Below, one piece after another: positions 36,394-45,924 of a DNA stretch of 64,000 nt. The stretch's first letter is position 1; the number at the start of each line of letters is the position of its first letter. The notes beneath the pieces are model-generated. The model was not told where the DNA came from, searched no databases, and saw only the letters and a list, made by a program, of their open reading frames with translations. This stretch comes from Vannielia litorea (GTDB taxonomy: Bacteria > Pseudomonadota > Alphaproteobacteria > Rhodobacterales > Rhodobacteraceae). The position numbers and the translations under genes are program-made. The stretch is taken from assembly GCF_900142295.1 (NCBI RefSeq), contig NZ_FSRL01000002.1:1-64000 (forward strand), read 5' to 3'.

Positions 36394-37422
36394 ATGCACA
36401 GCACGCGCGTCATCCACACGGTCTCCGCCCATGCCGAGGGCGAAGTGGGCGATGTGATCACCGGCGGCGTGGCCCCGCCCCCGGGCAAGACGCTCTGGGA
36501 GCAATCGCGCTGGATTGCCACCGACGGCAGGCTCCGAAACCTGATGCTGAACGAGCCGCGGGGCGGCGTGTTTCGCCATGTGAACCTGCTGGTGCCGCCG
36601 AAACACCCGGAAGCCGACGCCGCCTTCATCATCATGGAGCCGGAAGACACTCCGCCGATGTCGGGCTCCAACGCGATCTGCGTGGCCACCGTGCTGCTCG
36701 ACACCGGGATCCTGCCGATGACCGAGCCGGTGACCGAACTGACGCTGGAGGCGCCGGGCGGGCTGGTGCGGGTGCGGGCCGATTGCGCAGGCGGCAAGGC
36801 GCGACGAATCTCCGTGGAGAACCTGCCGAGTTTCGCCGCCCGGCTCGACGCGCCCCTCGAGGTGGAGGGGATCGGCACCCTGACCGTGGACACGGCCTTT
36901 GGCGGCGACAGCTTCGTGGTGGTCGATGCGCCTGCGCTGGGCTTTGCCCTGACGCCCGACGAGGCCCGAGACCTCGCCCGCCTCGGCACCCGCATCTCCA
37001 ACGCCGCCACGGATCAGCTTGGCTTCCGCCATCCGGGGCTGCCGGACTGGGCGCATATCTCCTTCTGCCTCTTCGCGGCGCCGGTGAGCGAGGGGCCGGA
37101 GGGGCTGACCAGCCGGGCCGCGGTGGCGATCCGGCCGGGCAAGATCGACCGGTCGCCCACGGGCACGGCGCTCTCGGCGCGGATGGCCCTGCTGACGGCA
37201 CGGGGGCAGATGGCGGACGGCCAGAGCCTCACGGTCTCGTCGCTGATCGACAGCACCTTCACCGGGCGAATCCTGGGCCGCACCACCGTGGGCGCAACCC
37301 CCGCGATCCGGCCCGAGATCTCGGGGCGCGGCTGGGTGACCCGGACGCATCAGCACTTCGTCGAGCCGACGGATCCCTGGCCGGAGGGCTACCGGCTGAG
37401 CGACGCATGGGGTGCCGGCTGA
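36394..37422 (+). CDS. Proline racemase superfamily enzyme with Ser90/Thr256
   Basis: The 342-residue product from the ATG at 36394 belongs to the proline racemase / hydroxyproline epimerase / trans-3-hydroxyproline dehydratase superfamily: [15 protein letters not shown] start ([20 protein letters not shown]), [39 protein letters not shown] and [15 protein letters not shown]. The two catalytic positions, Cys/Cys in racemases and Cys/Thr in dehydratases, are Ser90 and Thr256 here. Function could be a dehydratase or a diverged activity. The frame opens further upstream inside the repeat element. Confidence 0.88.
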   Translation: MHSTRVIHTVSAHAEGEVGDVITGGVAPPPGKTLWEQSRWIATDGRLRNLMLNEPRGGVFRHVNLLVPPKHPEADAAFIIMEPEDTPPMSGSNAICVATVLLDTGILPMTEPVTELTLEAPGGLVRVRADCAGGKARRISVENLPSFAARLDAPLEVEGIGTLTVDTAFGGDSFVVVDAPALGFALTPDEARDLARLGTRISNAATDQLGFRHPGLPDWAHISFCLFAAPVSEGPEGLTSRAAVAIRPGKIDRSPTGTALSARMALLTARGQMADGQSLTVSSLIDSTFTGRILGRTTVGATPAIRPEISGRGWVTRTHQHFVEPTDPWPEGYRLSDAWGAG

Positions 37423-37436
37423 GTGAGGCGGCCTGC

Positions 37437-37946
37437 TCAGGCGTGGGGCGAGGCGTGCTCGATGTCGTGCGGGGTGAGAAAGTGCAGCACCCGGCCCTGG
37501 CGCGGGCTGAGATCGGCCCAGTTCTTGATATCGAACTCGGCGACCGTGAGGGCGCAGGTCGGATAATCGCCGAAGCGGCTGTGAATGGGCGCGTTGCGCA
37601 CCATCATCGCCGCGAGGGCACCCATGCCGGGGTTATGGCCCACCATCATCACGCGGGTTCCCTCGGTCAGGCCCTGGAGCGCGGCCAGCATCCTGTCGGG
37701 GCCGGCGTGGTAGAGCCCGGGCGAGTACCTCACCTCGGCTTCGAGCGCCAGCCGCTCCCAGGTTTCGACCGTGCGGGCGGCGGCGGAACAGAGCACCAGG
37801 TCGGGCGCGAGATTGGTGGAGCGTATCCAGTCGCCCATCGCCTGCGCACCGCGCTGGCCGCGCTCGTTCAGGGGGCGGTCGAAGTCATCGGCGAGTGGGT
37901 CGTCCCAGCTGGATTTGGCGTGGCGGAGAAGCATGAGCTGACGCAT
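37437..37946 (-). CDS. SixA-like histidine phosphatase
   Basis: The 169-residue product starts [20 protein letters not shown] with the RHA(K/T) catalytic motif, has RPLNERGQRGA, ARTVETW and VMMVGHNPGM with the second catalytic His. This is the short SixA branch of the phosphoglycerate-mutase-like superfamily, which acts on phosphohistidine proteins (SixA) in E. coli. A TTG one codon upstream is also in frame, but the ATG at 37946 overlaps the stop of the upstream gene (TGATG). Confidence 0.87.
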   Translation of the reverse strand: MRQLMLLRHAKSSWDDPLADDFDRPLNERGQRGAQAMGDWIRSTNLAPDLVLCSAAARTVETWERLALEAEVRYSPGLYHAGPDRMLAALQGLTEGTRVMMVGHNPGMGALAAMMVRNAPIHSRFGDYPTCALTVAEFDIKNWADLSPRQGRVLHFLTPHDIEHASPHA

Positions 37947-38575
37947 CAATTCGTCCCGGTCCTGTGGAAATGTGACATGTGAAAAGCCGACTGCGCCTCC
38001 ACCCTAGGGAAGGTCGCCGAGACAGGGCAAGCCCTTCTCACCCGGCACCCGCGGGTCAGGCAATCGGCACCCTCCGGCGTATCGAGATAGGCGTGGCAGC
38101 GTGCCGTGTCGTACCCCGCCTCGGTGAGAGCGCCCACCGGGCAGGCGGTGGTGCAGGGGGCGTTGCAGCCGGGGCAGGGCGATGCGGTGGGCTCGGGGAG
38201 CGGGTGCAGGCCGTCGAAGGCCAGCGCGCCACGAAAGCTCACCCAGAGGCCCTGATCGGCGCCGACCAGAAGCCGCACCGGGCTTTGCCACGCCCGACCG
38301 GTCGCCAGGGCCCAGCTCTGGAACGGCAGCCAGGGCGGGCCGTCGAAGGGAAAGAGCGGCACGCCGCCGAGGTGTTCGGCCAGCCCGCCCACCACGCGGC
38401 GCGACCATGTGTCGACCGGGTCGGGCCCGGACCACTCTGGCGCGGCCTGGAGGGCGGCCCAGAAGCCGGGCTCTCGCGGGGAGAGCAGCAGGATGGTGCG
38501 GCCCGCCTCATGCAGCCCGCCGGCGATGTCGAGGTGTTCTGCCGCGCAGGCCTCCCGCGCGGCCTCGAGCCTCAC
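37946..38575 (-). CDS. Ferredoxin-like 4Fe-4S protein downstream of argB (GTG start)
   Basis: The 209-residue product starts at a GTG at 38575 that overlaps the argB TGA (GTGA). The N-terminal 120 residues are of unknown fold ([35 protein letters not shown]). The C-terminal part has the cluster motif [20 protein letters not shown], then CHAYLDT and [15 protein letters not shown], which together could bind one or two iron-sulfur clusters. The redox partner is unknown. It is coupled to argB and to the sixA-like gene. Confidence 0.8.
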   Translation of the reverse strand: MRLEAAREACAAEHLDIAGGLHEAGRTILLLSPREPGFWAALQAAPEWSGPDPVDTWSRRVVGGLAEHLGGVPLFPFDGPPWLPFQSWALATGRAWQSPVRLLVGADQGLWVSFRGALAFDGLHPLPEPTASPCPGCNAPCTTACPVGALTEAGYDTARCHAYLDTPEGADCLTRGCRVRRACPVSATFPRVEAQSAFHMSHFHRTGTN

Positions 38576-39441
38576 TTCACCTCGCGCCGGATCAGCGAGC
38601 CTGCGCCGTGGTCGGTGAAGAGCTCCAGAAGGGTCGCATTGGGGGCGCGGCCATCGAGGATGACCACGGCGCGCACGCCGCCCGCGATCGCGTCGAGCGC
38701 GGTCTGGGTCTTGGGGATCATGCCGCCCGCGATCACGCCCGAGTCGGTCAGCTCCTTCACGTTTTCCGGGGTCAGCTGGGTCATCACCTCGCCCTCGGCG
38801 TTCTTCACGCCGGAGACATCGGTGAGCAGCAGCAGCCGGTCGGCCTTGAGTGCCGCGGCAATGGCCCCGGCGGCGGTGTCGCCGTTGATATTGAAGGTCT
38901 CGCCCTCGCGGCCTGCGCCGAGCGGCGCGACGACGGGGATGTAGCCATCCTCGTGGAGCTGCCGGATCACGTCGGGCGTGACCTCCACCGGGTCGCCCAC
39001 CAGCCCCAGCTCGGGGTCGGTCGGGTCGCAGACGATCATGTTGGCATCCTTGCCCGAGAGGCCCACCGCGCGGCCCCCCTGGGCATTGATCGCCTGCACG
39101 ATCCGCTTGTTCACGGTGCCCGAGAGCACCATTTCGACCACTTCCATCGTGGCGGCATCGGTCACCCGCTTGCCCCGGATGAACTGGCTCTCGACGCCGA
39201 GACGCTTGAGCATGTCGTTGATCATGGGGCCGCCGCCGTGCACCACCACCGGGTGCACGCCGACCAGGTTCATCAGAACCACGTCGCGGGCGAAGCTGGC
39301 CATGCCCTCGTCGGAGCCCATGGCGTGACCGCCGAGCTTGATGACGACGGTCGCGCCGACGTAGCGCTTGAGGTAGGGCAGAGCCTCGGAGAGGGTGCGG
39401 GCGGTGGCGATCCAATCGCGGTTCATGCTTTGTGTCTTCAT
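38572..39441 (-). CDS. argB: Acetylglutamate kinase
   Basis: The 289-residue product has [80 protein letters not shown] and [14 protein letters not shown]. These are the ATP- and N-acetylglutamate-binding motifs of ArgB, the second step of arginine synthesis. Other arginine genes are not in the window. It is the first gene of a three-gene coupled operon. Confidence 0.95.
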   Translation of the reverse strand: MKTQSMNRDWIATARTLSEALPYLKRYVGATVVIKLGGHAMGSDEGMASFARDVVLMNLVGVHPVVVHGGGPMINDMLKRLGVESQFIRGKRVTDAATMEVVEMVLSGTVNKRIVQAINAQGGRAVGLSGKDANMIVCDPTDPELGLVGDPVEVTPDVIRQLHEDGYIPVVAPLGAGREGETFNINGDTAAGAIAAALKADRLLLLTDVSGVKNAEGEVMTQLTPENVKELTDSGVIAGGMIPKTQTALDAIAGGVRAVVILDGRAPNATLLELFTDHGAGSLIRREVK

Positions 39442-39506
39442 CTCGGGGCTGTCTCGAAGGGTCCCCCTTTCCTAGTCCGCCGGGCCGGGCGTGCCAAGTC
39501 CGAGCT

Positions 39507-39896
39507 TCAGCCCGCCTTGGGATACCATGTGCCGAAGCACCACAGGTTGCCGTCGGGGTCGCGGGCGATGAACTCGCGGCTGGGGTAGGCCCGGTCGGTC
39601 GGGGGCTCCACGATCTCGGTGCCAGAGTCCCTGACGCGCGCGTGCAGGGCATCGGGGTCGTCGACCGCGATGTAGGTGACCGAGCCGCCGGGCGGCGGGG
39701 CCTTGACGCCGAAGGCATCGTCGCGGGCCTGTCCGAACATCAGGATCGAAGAGCCGAAGGCCAGCTCGGCGTGGTCGATCGGGCCGGTCTCGGGCGTGCG
39801 GAACACCTCGGTAAAACCGAGTGTCTCGATGAACCAGCGGTGCATCGCCGTGGCGTCGGAAAAGCGGAAGGTGGGGTAGATGCGGGGGGCTTCCAT
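39507..39896 (-). CDS. VOC-family (glyoxalase-like) protein
   Basis: From the ATG at 39896, after AAAGGAGACCAATC, the product has 129 residues: MEAPRIYPTFRFSDATAMHR, WFIETLGFTEVFRTPE and EFIARDPDGNLWCFGTWYP. It has the two beta-alpha-beta-beta-beta units of VOC proteins (glyoxalase/bleomycin resistance). The ligand is unknown. It lies 63 bp downstream of the AraC-type regulator on the same strand. Confidence 0.87.
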   Translation of the reverse strand: MEAPRIYPTFRFSDATAMHRWFIETLGFTEVFRTPETGPIDHAELAFGSSILMFGQARDDAFGVKAPPPGGSVTYIAVDDPDALHARVRDSGTEIVEPPTDRAYPSREFIARDPDGNLWCFGTWYPKAG

Positions 39897-39959
39897 GATT
39901 GGTCTCCTTTTGGCGGAGCCTGTCATGGCAGGGGCAACGGGTCTTGAAGAAATGGGACC

Positions 39960-40772
39960 TCAGGCAAGGTTTTCGGGGGTCATGCCCGCCAGCGCCCGGA
40001 ACTCCCGGACGAGGTGGGACTGGTCGGCATAGCCTGCGTCCGCGGCGATCTCGGCCCAGCTTGCGGTGCCCGCACGCGCGGAGGCGGCGGTGAAGCGGGC
40101 CACCCGCGCGGCCTGCTTGGGGCCGAGGCCGAAGGGCTGGAACTGGCGGGCGAGGTGGCGGCGGGTGATCCCGAGATGCGCGGCGATCCGGGCCACCGGA
40201 GCGCGGCCCCCGGTTGCCTCGATCAGCTGCCATGCGCGGGCGAGCGGCGGCGGCAGGGTGGCAGCGGCGAGCCGGCGGGCAAGAAAGGCCTCTGCAAGGG
40301 CGAGCCGGGTCGCCCAGCAGTTGGCCTCTACCATTCGGGCATGCAGCGCGGTGATCTGCCGGTCGCCGAAGTCGGCAAGGGCGTGCACGCCTTCGGCGGT
40401 GTCACCGAGCACCGGGCCGAGCAGGCGCATGGCACCCACGGGTGTGAGGTCGATCTGGAGCACCTGCACCGACTCGGGCGAGGCGATGCGCGCCGGCGTG
40501 ACGGAGAGCCCCGCCATGAAGCTGGCGATGCGGTCGCCCCGCGCCGGATCGCGGCCCATGCCGACCTCGAACGCCCCGTCGAAGATGAAGATCAGCGGCA
40601 CGACCAGCGCGGCAGGCTCGGTCATCAGGCCCGGCAGCGGCCCCTCCGACCGATAGAGGGTGATCCGTCGGACCAGGCCACGAAAGGCCGGGCGGAGCGG
40701 CGCGCGCCAGAGCGAAAACGAGGGGCCGCGGATGACCGCGGCCCCATCTAGTCCTGCAAAGGGCGTTTCCAC
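39960..40772 (-). CDS. AraC-family transcriptional regulator
   Basis: The 270-residue product has an N-terminal sensor-like domain of about 170 residues, with PLIFIFDGAFEVGMG, and a C-terminal AraC DNA-binding domain: PVARIAAHLGITRRHLARQF and SWAEIAADAGYADQSHLVRE, then FRALAGMTPENL. The two helix-turn-helix motifs are complete. It starts one base before the sigma-factor stop on the same strand and ends upstream of the VOC gene, which may be a target. Confidence 0.88.
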   Translation of the reverse strand: METPFAGLDGAAVIRGPSFSLWRAPLRPAFRGLVRRITLYRSEGPLPGLMTEPAALVVPLIFIFDGAFEVGMGRDPARGDRIASFMAGLSVTPARIASPESVQVLQIDLTPVGAMRLLGPVLGDTAEGVHALADFGDRQITALHARMVEANCWATRLALAEAFLARRLAAATLPPPLARAWQLIEATGGRAPVARIAAHLGITRRHLARQFQPFGLGPKQAARVARFTAASARAGTASWAEIAADAGYADQSHLVREFRALAGMTPENLA

Positions 40773-40773
40773 C

Positions 40774-41652
40774 TCAGGAGATCAGCGCCAGCACTTCCGG
40801 CGACTGCGCCTCGAGCGAGCGGCGCATCTTCTGGAAGGCGGCGGCCTCGAGCTGGCGCACCCGCTCCTTGGACAGGCCAAGCTCCTCGCCAAGGCTCTCC
40901 AGAGTGCGCTTTTCGCGGGCCAGCCGGCGCTCGCGGATGATGAAGCGCTCGCGCTCGTTCAGCGCTGCCATCGCCTCGGCGAGCCAGTCGCGGAGCTGGG
41001 CCTTGTCGTGCTCCACCTCCACCTGCTCGGCGGCCTGCGGGCCTTCATCCTCCAGCGCGTCGATCCACTGGCGGCCGTCATCGTCGGTCGACTGGGTGAC
41101 GTTGAGCGAGAAGTCGGAACCAGAGAGCCGGCCCTCCATCATCTCCACGTCGGCCAGCGGCACGCCCACTTCGACGGCGATCTTCTGGCGCAGCTGCTGG
41201 CTGTCGAGCACCACGCCCTCGGCCGCCGCCTCGCGCTCCAGCTGCGCCTGCACGCGGCGCATGTTGAAGAAGAGCGACTTCTGCGAGGAGGTCGAGCCGG
41301 TGCGCACCATGGACCAGTTGCGCATCACGAACTCCTGCACGGAGGCCTTGATCCACCACATGGCATAGGTCGAGAACCGCACGCCGCGCTCGGGGTCGAA
41401 CTTGTCGGCCGCCTTCATCAGGCCCAGCGAGGCCTCCTGGATGAGGTCGTTCATCGGCGCGCCGTAGCGCTTGTACTTCGCGGCCATGGAGATCGCGAGG
41501 CGCATGTAGGCGCTGATCAGCCGGTGCAGGGCCTGCTCGTCGCGGTGGTCGCGCCAGGCACGGGCAAGCTGCTGTTCGGTTTCGGCGTCGAGCAGTTCTG
41601 CCTGACGCGCGTGGCGGGACATGGAAGTGTCGATATCGCCGTCCAAAGGCAT
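40774..41652 (-). CDS. rpoH: RpoH-type (sigma-32) RNA polymerase sigma factor
   Basis: From the ATG at 41652, 8 nt after AAGGAG, the product has 292 residues. Region 2 has LISAYMRLAISMAAKYKRYG, DLIQEASLGLMKAADKFDPE and FSTYAMWWIKASVQEFVMRN. The RpoH box reads QKSLFFNMRRVQ, and region 4.2 has ESLGEELGLSKERVRQLEAA. Rhodobacteraceae usually carry two RpoH proteins, for heat and for singlet-oxygen stress; I cannot tell which this is from sequence alone. Confidence 0.9.
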   Translation of the reverse strand: MPLDGDIDTSMSRHARQAELLDAETEQQLARAWRDHRDEQALHRLISAYMRLAISMAAKYKRYGAPMNDLIQEASLGLMKAADKFDPERGVRFSTYAMWWIKASVQEFVMRNWSMVRTGSTSSQKSLFFNMRRVQAQLEREAAAEGVVLDSQQLRQKIAVEVGVPLADVEMMEGRLSGSDFSLNVTQSTDDDGRQWIDALEDEGPQAAEQVEVEHDKAQLRDWLAEAMAALNERERFIIRERRLAREKRTLESLGEELGLSKERVRQLEAAAFQKMRRSLEAQSPEVLALIS

Positions 41653-41846
41653 GGGGGAGCTCCTTCTCGCGGACAGGGGCAACCTGCCGTCAGGCGCCCT
41701 TGATGTATGTTATACGCACATTAGGACCCATCGGTTCAAAATAAAGTGTCAAAGATGAAAAATCCGGTTCTCATCATGATTCGTGATGGGTTTCGGTGCG
41801 AAAATGCGTTGGTCAGAGGGGGGGATCTGTGCGTAGCGTCACAGCC

Positions 41847-42722
41847 ATGACCCATACACTCTACATCGGCGATCCCGCCTATTCTTCGTGGTCCCTCCGG
41901 GGCTGGCTCCTGTTCGAGAGATTCGGGCTGCAGCGCAGCACCGTCTGGGTCGATTTTGCCAGCCGTGACGTGGCCGATCAACTGGCCGGGATCGCCCCGG
42001 CGCGGACGGTGCCGGCGGTGGTCTTCGACGACGGCGCGGTGATGGGCGAGAGCCTGGGCATCGCCGAGGAGCTGGCGAGCCGCTTCCCCGAGGCCGGGAT
42101 CTGGCCTCAGGACAGCCGGGCGCGGGTCACGGCGCGGGCCCTGGCCTGCGAGATGCACGCCGGCTTCGGCGCGCTGCGCTCGGCCTGCCCGATGGCGCTG
42201 CGGGTGGCCTACGAGGGGTTCGAGCCCTCCGGGGAGGTGCTGGCCGATCTCGCCCGGCTCGAGGTGCTCTGGGATCATGCCCGGCGCACCGTTGGCGGCG
42301 AGGGGCCCTGGCTCTGTGGCGCCTACTCGGCGGCGGATGCCTTCTTTGCGCCGGTGGCGGCAAGGATCGCCACCTATGGCTTGCCCGTCTCGGAGGCCGC
42401 AACGGAGTATGTGGCGGCCCATCTGGCCGACCCGGCCTTCCGCCGCTGGCGGGCGATGGGCTTTGCCCGGGGCGAGGATCTGCCCTGGTACGCGATGGAC
42501 CTGCCGCACCGCGAATGGCCCGGCCCCACTCCGCTGGAGGCGCGGGCGGTCGAGGCTGGCCCCTCGGAGAACGCGGACTGCCCCTATTCCGGCAAGCCGG
42601 TGACCCACTTCCTGGAGGCCGGGGGCAAGGTCTGGGGGTTCTGCAATGCCTTCTGCCGCGACAAGACCGTTGCCGACCCGCTGGCCTGGCCCCGGTTCGC
42701 GGCGCTTTACGCGGCGCGTTAA
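41847..42722 (+). CDS. Glutathione S-transferase-like protein with C-terminal Cys-rich domain
   Basis: From the ATG at 41847 the product has 291 residues. The N-terminal thioredoxin-like domain has LYIGDPAYSSWSLRGWLLFE, with the S-x-x-R pattern of some GSTs, then ARTVPAVVFDDGAVMGESLG. The helical C domain follows to about residue 210. The last 55 residues carry CPYSGKPVTHFLEAGGK and WGFCNAFCRDKTV, a four-residue pattern of Cys like that of TRASH/YHS metal-binding domains. The substrate is unknown. Confidence 0.8.
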   Translation: MTHTLYIGDPAYSSWSLRGWLLFERFGLQRSTVWVDFASRDVADQLAGIAPARTVPAVVFDDGAVMGESLGIAEELASRFPEAGIWPQDSRARVTARALACEMHAGFGALRSACPMALRVAYEGFEPSGEVLADLARLEVLWDHARRTVGGEGPWLCGAYSAADAFFAPVAARIATYGLPVSEAATEYVAAHLADPAFRRWRAMGFARGEDLPWYAMDLPHREWPGPTPLEARAVEAGPSENADCPYSGKPVTHFLEAGGKVWGFCNAFCRDKTVADPLAWPRFAALYAAR

Positions 42723-42806
42723 CGTTTCACTAACCAACACTGGCTAGCGTTAACCGGGGTGTGAATGGCCTTGGGGATGCGTGCCATGCTGGACGGGAGC
42801 GGAGGG

Positions 42807-44318
42807 ATGCTGGCGGCGGCCTACACGGTCGCCTTCGACGGCATCGAGGCGCGGCCTGTCGAGGTGCAATGCGCCGTCTCGCCGGGATTGCCCCATTTTG
42901 CCATCGTCGGCCTGCCCGACAAGGCGGTGAGCGAGGCCCGCGAGCGGGTCCGGGCGGCGCTGGGCTCCATGGCCATCGCGCTGCCCTCGAAAAAGATCAC
43001 CGTCAACCTCTCGCCCGCCGACCTGCCCAAGGAAGGCTCGCACTTTGACCTGCCGATCGCGCTGGCGCTGCTTGCGGCGATCGAGATCCTGCCGCGCGAG
43101 GAGGTGGCGCAGGTGGTGGCGCTGGGCGAACTCTCGCTCGACGGCAAGCTGGTGCCGGTCAACGGCGCACTGCCCGCCGCCATGGCCGCCGCCGAGCAGG
43201 AGCGGCGGCTGCTCTGCCCGCGCGCCTGCGGCGCGGAGGCGGCCTGGGTCGGGGCGGCGGAGGTGATCGCGGCGCCCAGCCTGGCCGCCGTCATCCGCCA
43301 TTACACCGGCGAGGCGCCAATCGAGCCGTCGCAGCCCGGCGAGGTGCAGGGCCACGCGGGCGGCAAGGATCTGCGCGACGTGAAGGGCCAGGAACGGGCC
43401 AAGCGCGCGCTCGAGATCGCCGCCGCCGGGCGGCACCATCTGCTGATGGTCGGCCCGCCCGGCTCCGGCAAGTCGATGCTCGCGGCCCGGCTGCCCGGAA
43501 TCCTGCCGCCGCTCACCCCGCGCGAGGCGCTGGCCACCTCGACCGTGCACTCGCTTGCCGGCCTGCTGAAGGAAGGCGGCATCAGCCGCGAGGCGCCCTA
43601 TCGCGCGCCGCATCACACCGCCTCGATGGCCGCCGTGGTGGGCGGCGGGCGACAGGCCCGGCCGGGCGAGGTTTCGCTCGCGCATAACGGCGTGCTCTTC
43701 ATGGACGAATTCCCCGAGTTTCCGCGCACGGTGCTGGAGACCCTGCGCCAGCCCATCGAGACCGGGGAGATCATGGTAAGCAGGGTCAATGCCCATGTGG
43801 CCTACCCCTGCCGCTTCATGCTGGTGGCCGCCGCCAACCCTTGCAGATGCGGACACCTGACCGATCCGGCCCGAGCCTGTTCGCGCGCGCCCAACTGCGG
43901 GGAGGACTACCTCGGCCGGATCTCCGGCCCGCTGCTCGACCGTTTCGACCTGCGGCTGGAGGTGCCGCCGGTGGCCTACACCGATCTCGATCTGCCCGCG
44001 GCTGCCGAAGGCTCGGCGGAGGTGGCGGCGCGGGTGGCCGCGGCCCGGGCCGTGCAACGCGCCCGGTTCGAAGCGCTGGGCGTGGAGGCCACCACCAATG
44101 CCGATATCGAGGGCGAACTGCTCGACGAGATCGCCCGGCCCGACGCAGAGGGCATGGCGTTGCTTCAGCAGGTCGCCGAGCGGTTCGGGCTTTCGGCGCG
44201 GGGCTATCACCGGGTCATGCGGGTGGCGCGCACCATTGCCGACCTCGACGGCAGCGCGGGCGTGGCGCGGCCCCATGTGGCCGAGGCGGTGAGCTACCGG
44301 CTGGTGAAGGGCGCGTGA
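42807..44318 (+). CDS. YifB/ComM-family Mg-chelatase-like AAA+ ATPase
   Basis: The 503-residue product from ATG 42807, close after GGAGCGGAGG, has an N-terminal Lon-like domain (CAVSPGLPHFAIVGLPDKAV, KITVNLSPADLPKEGSHFDL), Walker A HLLMVGPPGSGKSMLAARLP, Walker B GVLFMDEFPEFPRTVLETLR and NPCRCGHL with zinc-type cysteines. The family includes ComM, a branch-migration helicase in natural transformation. An ATG at 42765 is in frame but its Shine-Dalgarno is poor. Confidence 0.92.
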   Translation: MLAAAYTVAFDGIEARPVEVQCAVSPGLPHFAIVGLPDKAVSEARERVRAALGSMAIALPSKKITVNLSPADLPKEGSHFDLPIALALLAAIEILPREEVAQVVALGELSLDGKLVPVNGALPAAMAAAEQERRLLCPRACGAEAAWVGAAEVIAAPSLAAVIRHYTGEAPIEPSQPGEVQGHAGGKDLRDVKGQERAKRALEIAAAGRHHLLMVGPPGSGKSMLAARLPGILPPLTPREALATSTVHSLAGLLKEGGISREAPYRAPHHTASMAAVVGGGRQARPGEVSLAHNGVLFMDEFPEFPRTVLETLRQPIETGEIMVSRVNAHVAYPCRFMLVAAANPCRCGHLTDPARACSRAPNCGEDYLGRISGPLLDRFDLRLEVPPVAYTDLDLPAAAEGSAEVAARVAAARAVQRARFEALGVEATTNADIEGELLDEIARPDAEGMALLQQVAERFGLSARGYHRVMRVARTIADLDGSAGVARPHVAEAVSYRLVKGA

Positions 44319-44332
44319 GGGCCTCCGGCCCG

Positions 44333-44800
44333 TCAGGCGGTCGGCGCGGCCCGGCCCTCGACCTGAAGTGCGAAGTCGGCCATCCGGCGGCGCAGCCCCT
44401 GCGTAAGGCTGGCGCGGCGCAGGCGAAGCGACTGCACCAGCACCCGCGCTGTGATGGTGCGCGGCATCAGCTCGATATCCAGGCTCATCCGGGTGCGCAT
44501 CTTCGACAGTTCGATCAGGTCGATCTTCACCACCGCGTCGAGCCCGCCGATCGTGATGTCGAGCGCCACCACCTCGGGCCGTTCGTAGGTGGCGACCCGT
44601 GCCGTCAGGTCGCGCATCTGGCCCCGGATCGGAAAGCGCATCTTCCAGGCCATGCCCACGCCGGGCGCGGCCAGCGCATCGGTGCGCGAGATCTCGTAGC
44701 CGCGCCGCAACACCTGCTTCTCGAAGCTCTCGTGATCGGTGACGGCGGCAAAGACCTCGTCGATCGGCTTTTCGATATCTTCCTTGCCGGTGAAGTTCAT
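44333..44800 (-). CDS. SRPBCC-family (START-like) protein
   Basis: The 155-residue product starts MNFTGKEDIEKPIDEVFAAV and has DHESFEKQVLRRGYEISRTD and the end FALQVEGRAAPTA. The pattern fits the SRPBCC/polyketide-cyclase-like lipid-binding fold, coenzyme Q-binding-like. The ligand is unknown. It lies downstream of nudC on the minus strand, convergent with the yifB-type gene. Confidence 0.75.
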   Translation of the reverse strand: MNFTGKEDIEKPIDEVFAAVTDHESFEKQVLRRGYEISRTDALAAPGVGMAWKMRFPIRGQMRDLTARVATYERPEVVALDITIGGLDAVVKIDLIELSKMRTRMSLDIELMPRTITARVLVQSLRLRRASLTQGLRRRMADFALQVEGRAAPTA

Positions 44801-44848
44801 TCAGCCGCTGCCCTTTTCGTCCTCACGCCCCGCCGACGTTTCTATGCG

Positions 44849-45814
44849 TCAATCCAGCCGGTCCGCAAGCCAGTTGGACAGCAGGAACTGCGCGATAGCG
44901 CCGCGCCGGGCGGGCTTCATCGCGGGGTTGCGGCCGGCGAAGGTGTCGAGCATCTGCTCGCGGGTGACCCAGCAGGCGGCCTCCAGTTCCTTGGGGTCGA
45001 GCACGATCTCGGTGGTCAGCGCTTCGCCGTGGCAGCCGATCATCAGCGAGGCCGGAAACGGCCAGGGCTGGGAGGAGAGGTAGCGCACCGGCCCAACGGC
45101 GATGCCCGCCTCCTCGGCGACCTCGCGCCGCACCGCCGCCTCGATGGTCTCGCCCGGCTCCATGAAGCCGGCGAGCAGCGAGAACATGCCCTCGGGCCAG
45201 CCCGGCGAGCGGCCCATCAGCACCGAGTTTCCGTGGGTGATGAGCATGATCACCACCGGGTCGGTGCGCGGAAAGTGATGCGCCCCGCAGGCCGGGCAGC
45301 GGCGCTCCCAGCCGGCGCAGGCGGCCTCGCTCGCCGCTCCGCAGCGGGCGCAGAAGCCGTGGGTCGCGTGCCAGCCGATGATCGCGCGCGCGGTGGCGGC
45401 GATCTCGGCATCGAGCGGCGTGATCCGGGCCATCGCCGCGCGCAGCTCGATGAACCTTGCGCCGTCGAGCCCGGGGTAGAACTGCTCGGATCGGTCCAGA
45501 AAGCTGTCGGGCGCCTCGAGGATCTCGTTGGGCTCCCAGGACGAGATGTCATGGGCAAACCAGGCGCCGCCCTCGGGGCACTCCCCGAGAAAGACGCGCA
45601 GGGCCGAGTGCGACAGCACCTCCGCCCCCCCTGGCTGCGGTGCGAGTATCGGGGCATCCTCCGCGCCCTGCATCAGCAGCTTGCCGCGCCACACCGCGAG
45701 GTGCCGCGCCCGGGGGTCTCGGGCCAGCGCATCGAGCCCCTCCGCATCGCCGCGCAGCTCGGCCCGCCTGTTCAGGCCGCCGCCGCCGAACGTCACCTCT
45801 TCCGCGTGCCGCAT
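44849..45814 (-). CDS. nudC: NAD(H) pyrophosphatase / RNA deNADding enzyme NudC
   Basis: From the ATG at 45814, after GGGAGGGCGGGC, the product has 321 residues. It has a zinc motif CARCGAASEAAC with CPACG, and the Nudix box GFMEPGETIEAAVRREVAEE followed by AGI. SQPWPFPASLMIGC is the NudC-specific SQPWPFPxS motif. NudC cleaves NADH and removes NAD caps from RNA. The longer frame to 45877 has no support. It is divergent from the nucleotidase gene. Confidence 0.94.
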   Translation of the reverse strand: MRHAEEVTFGGGGLNRRAELRGDAEGLDALARDPRARHLAVWRGKLLMQGAEDAPILAPQPGGAEVLSHSALRVFLGECPEGGAWFAHDISSWEPNEILEAPDSFLDRSEQFYPGLDGARFIELRAAMARITPLDAEIAATARAIIGWHATHGFCARCGAASEAACAGWERRCPACGAHHFPRTDPVVIMLITHGNSVLMGRSPGWPEGMFSLLAGFMEPGETIEAAVRREVAEEAGIAVGPVRYLSSQPWPFPASLMIGCHGEALTTEIVLDPKELEAACWVTREQMLDTFAGRNPAMKPARRGAIAQFLLSNWLADRLD

Positions 45815-45924
45815 GCCCGCCCTCCCGTTTCGTTGCCCGTGTTCTGGCACGCCCGCGGCAGGGGCGCAAACCCGCATGGTCGGGCGGGCCCGACCGGCAC
45901 GGCCCGCCGCGGGAGGCCTGCGGG

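Noticed and set aside
37946..39718. A 590-codon minus-strand frame running through argB
   Set aside because: Its first two thirds are an Arg-rich shadow of argB in another frame. Only the part after the GTG at 38575 is a real gene.
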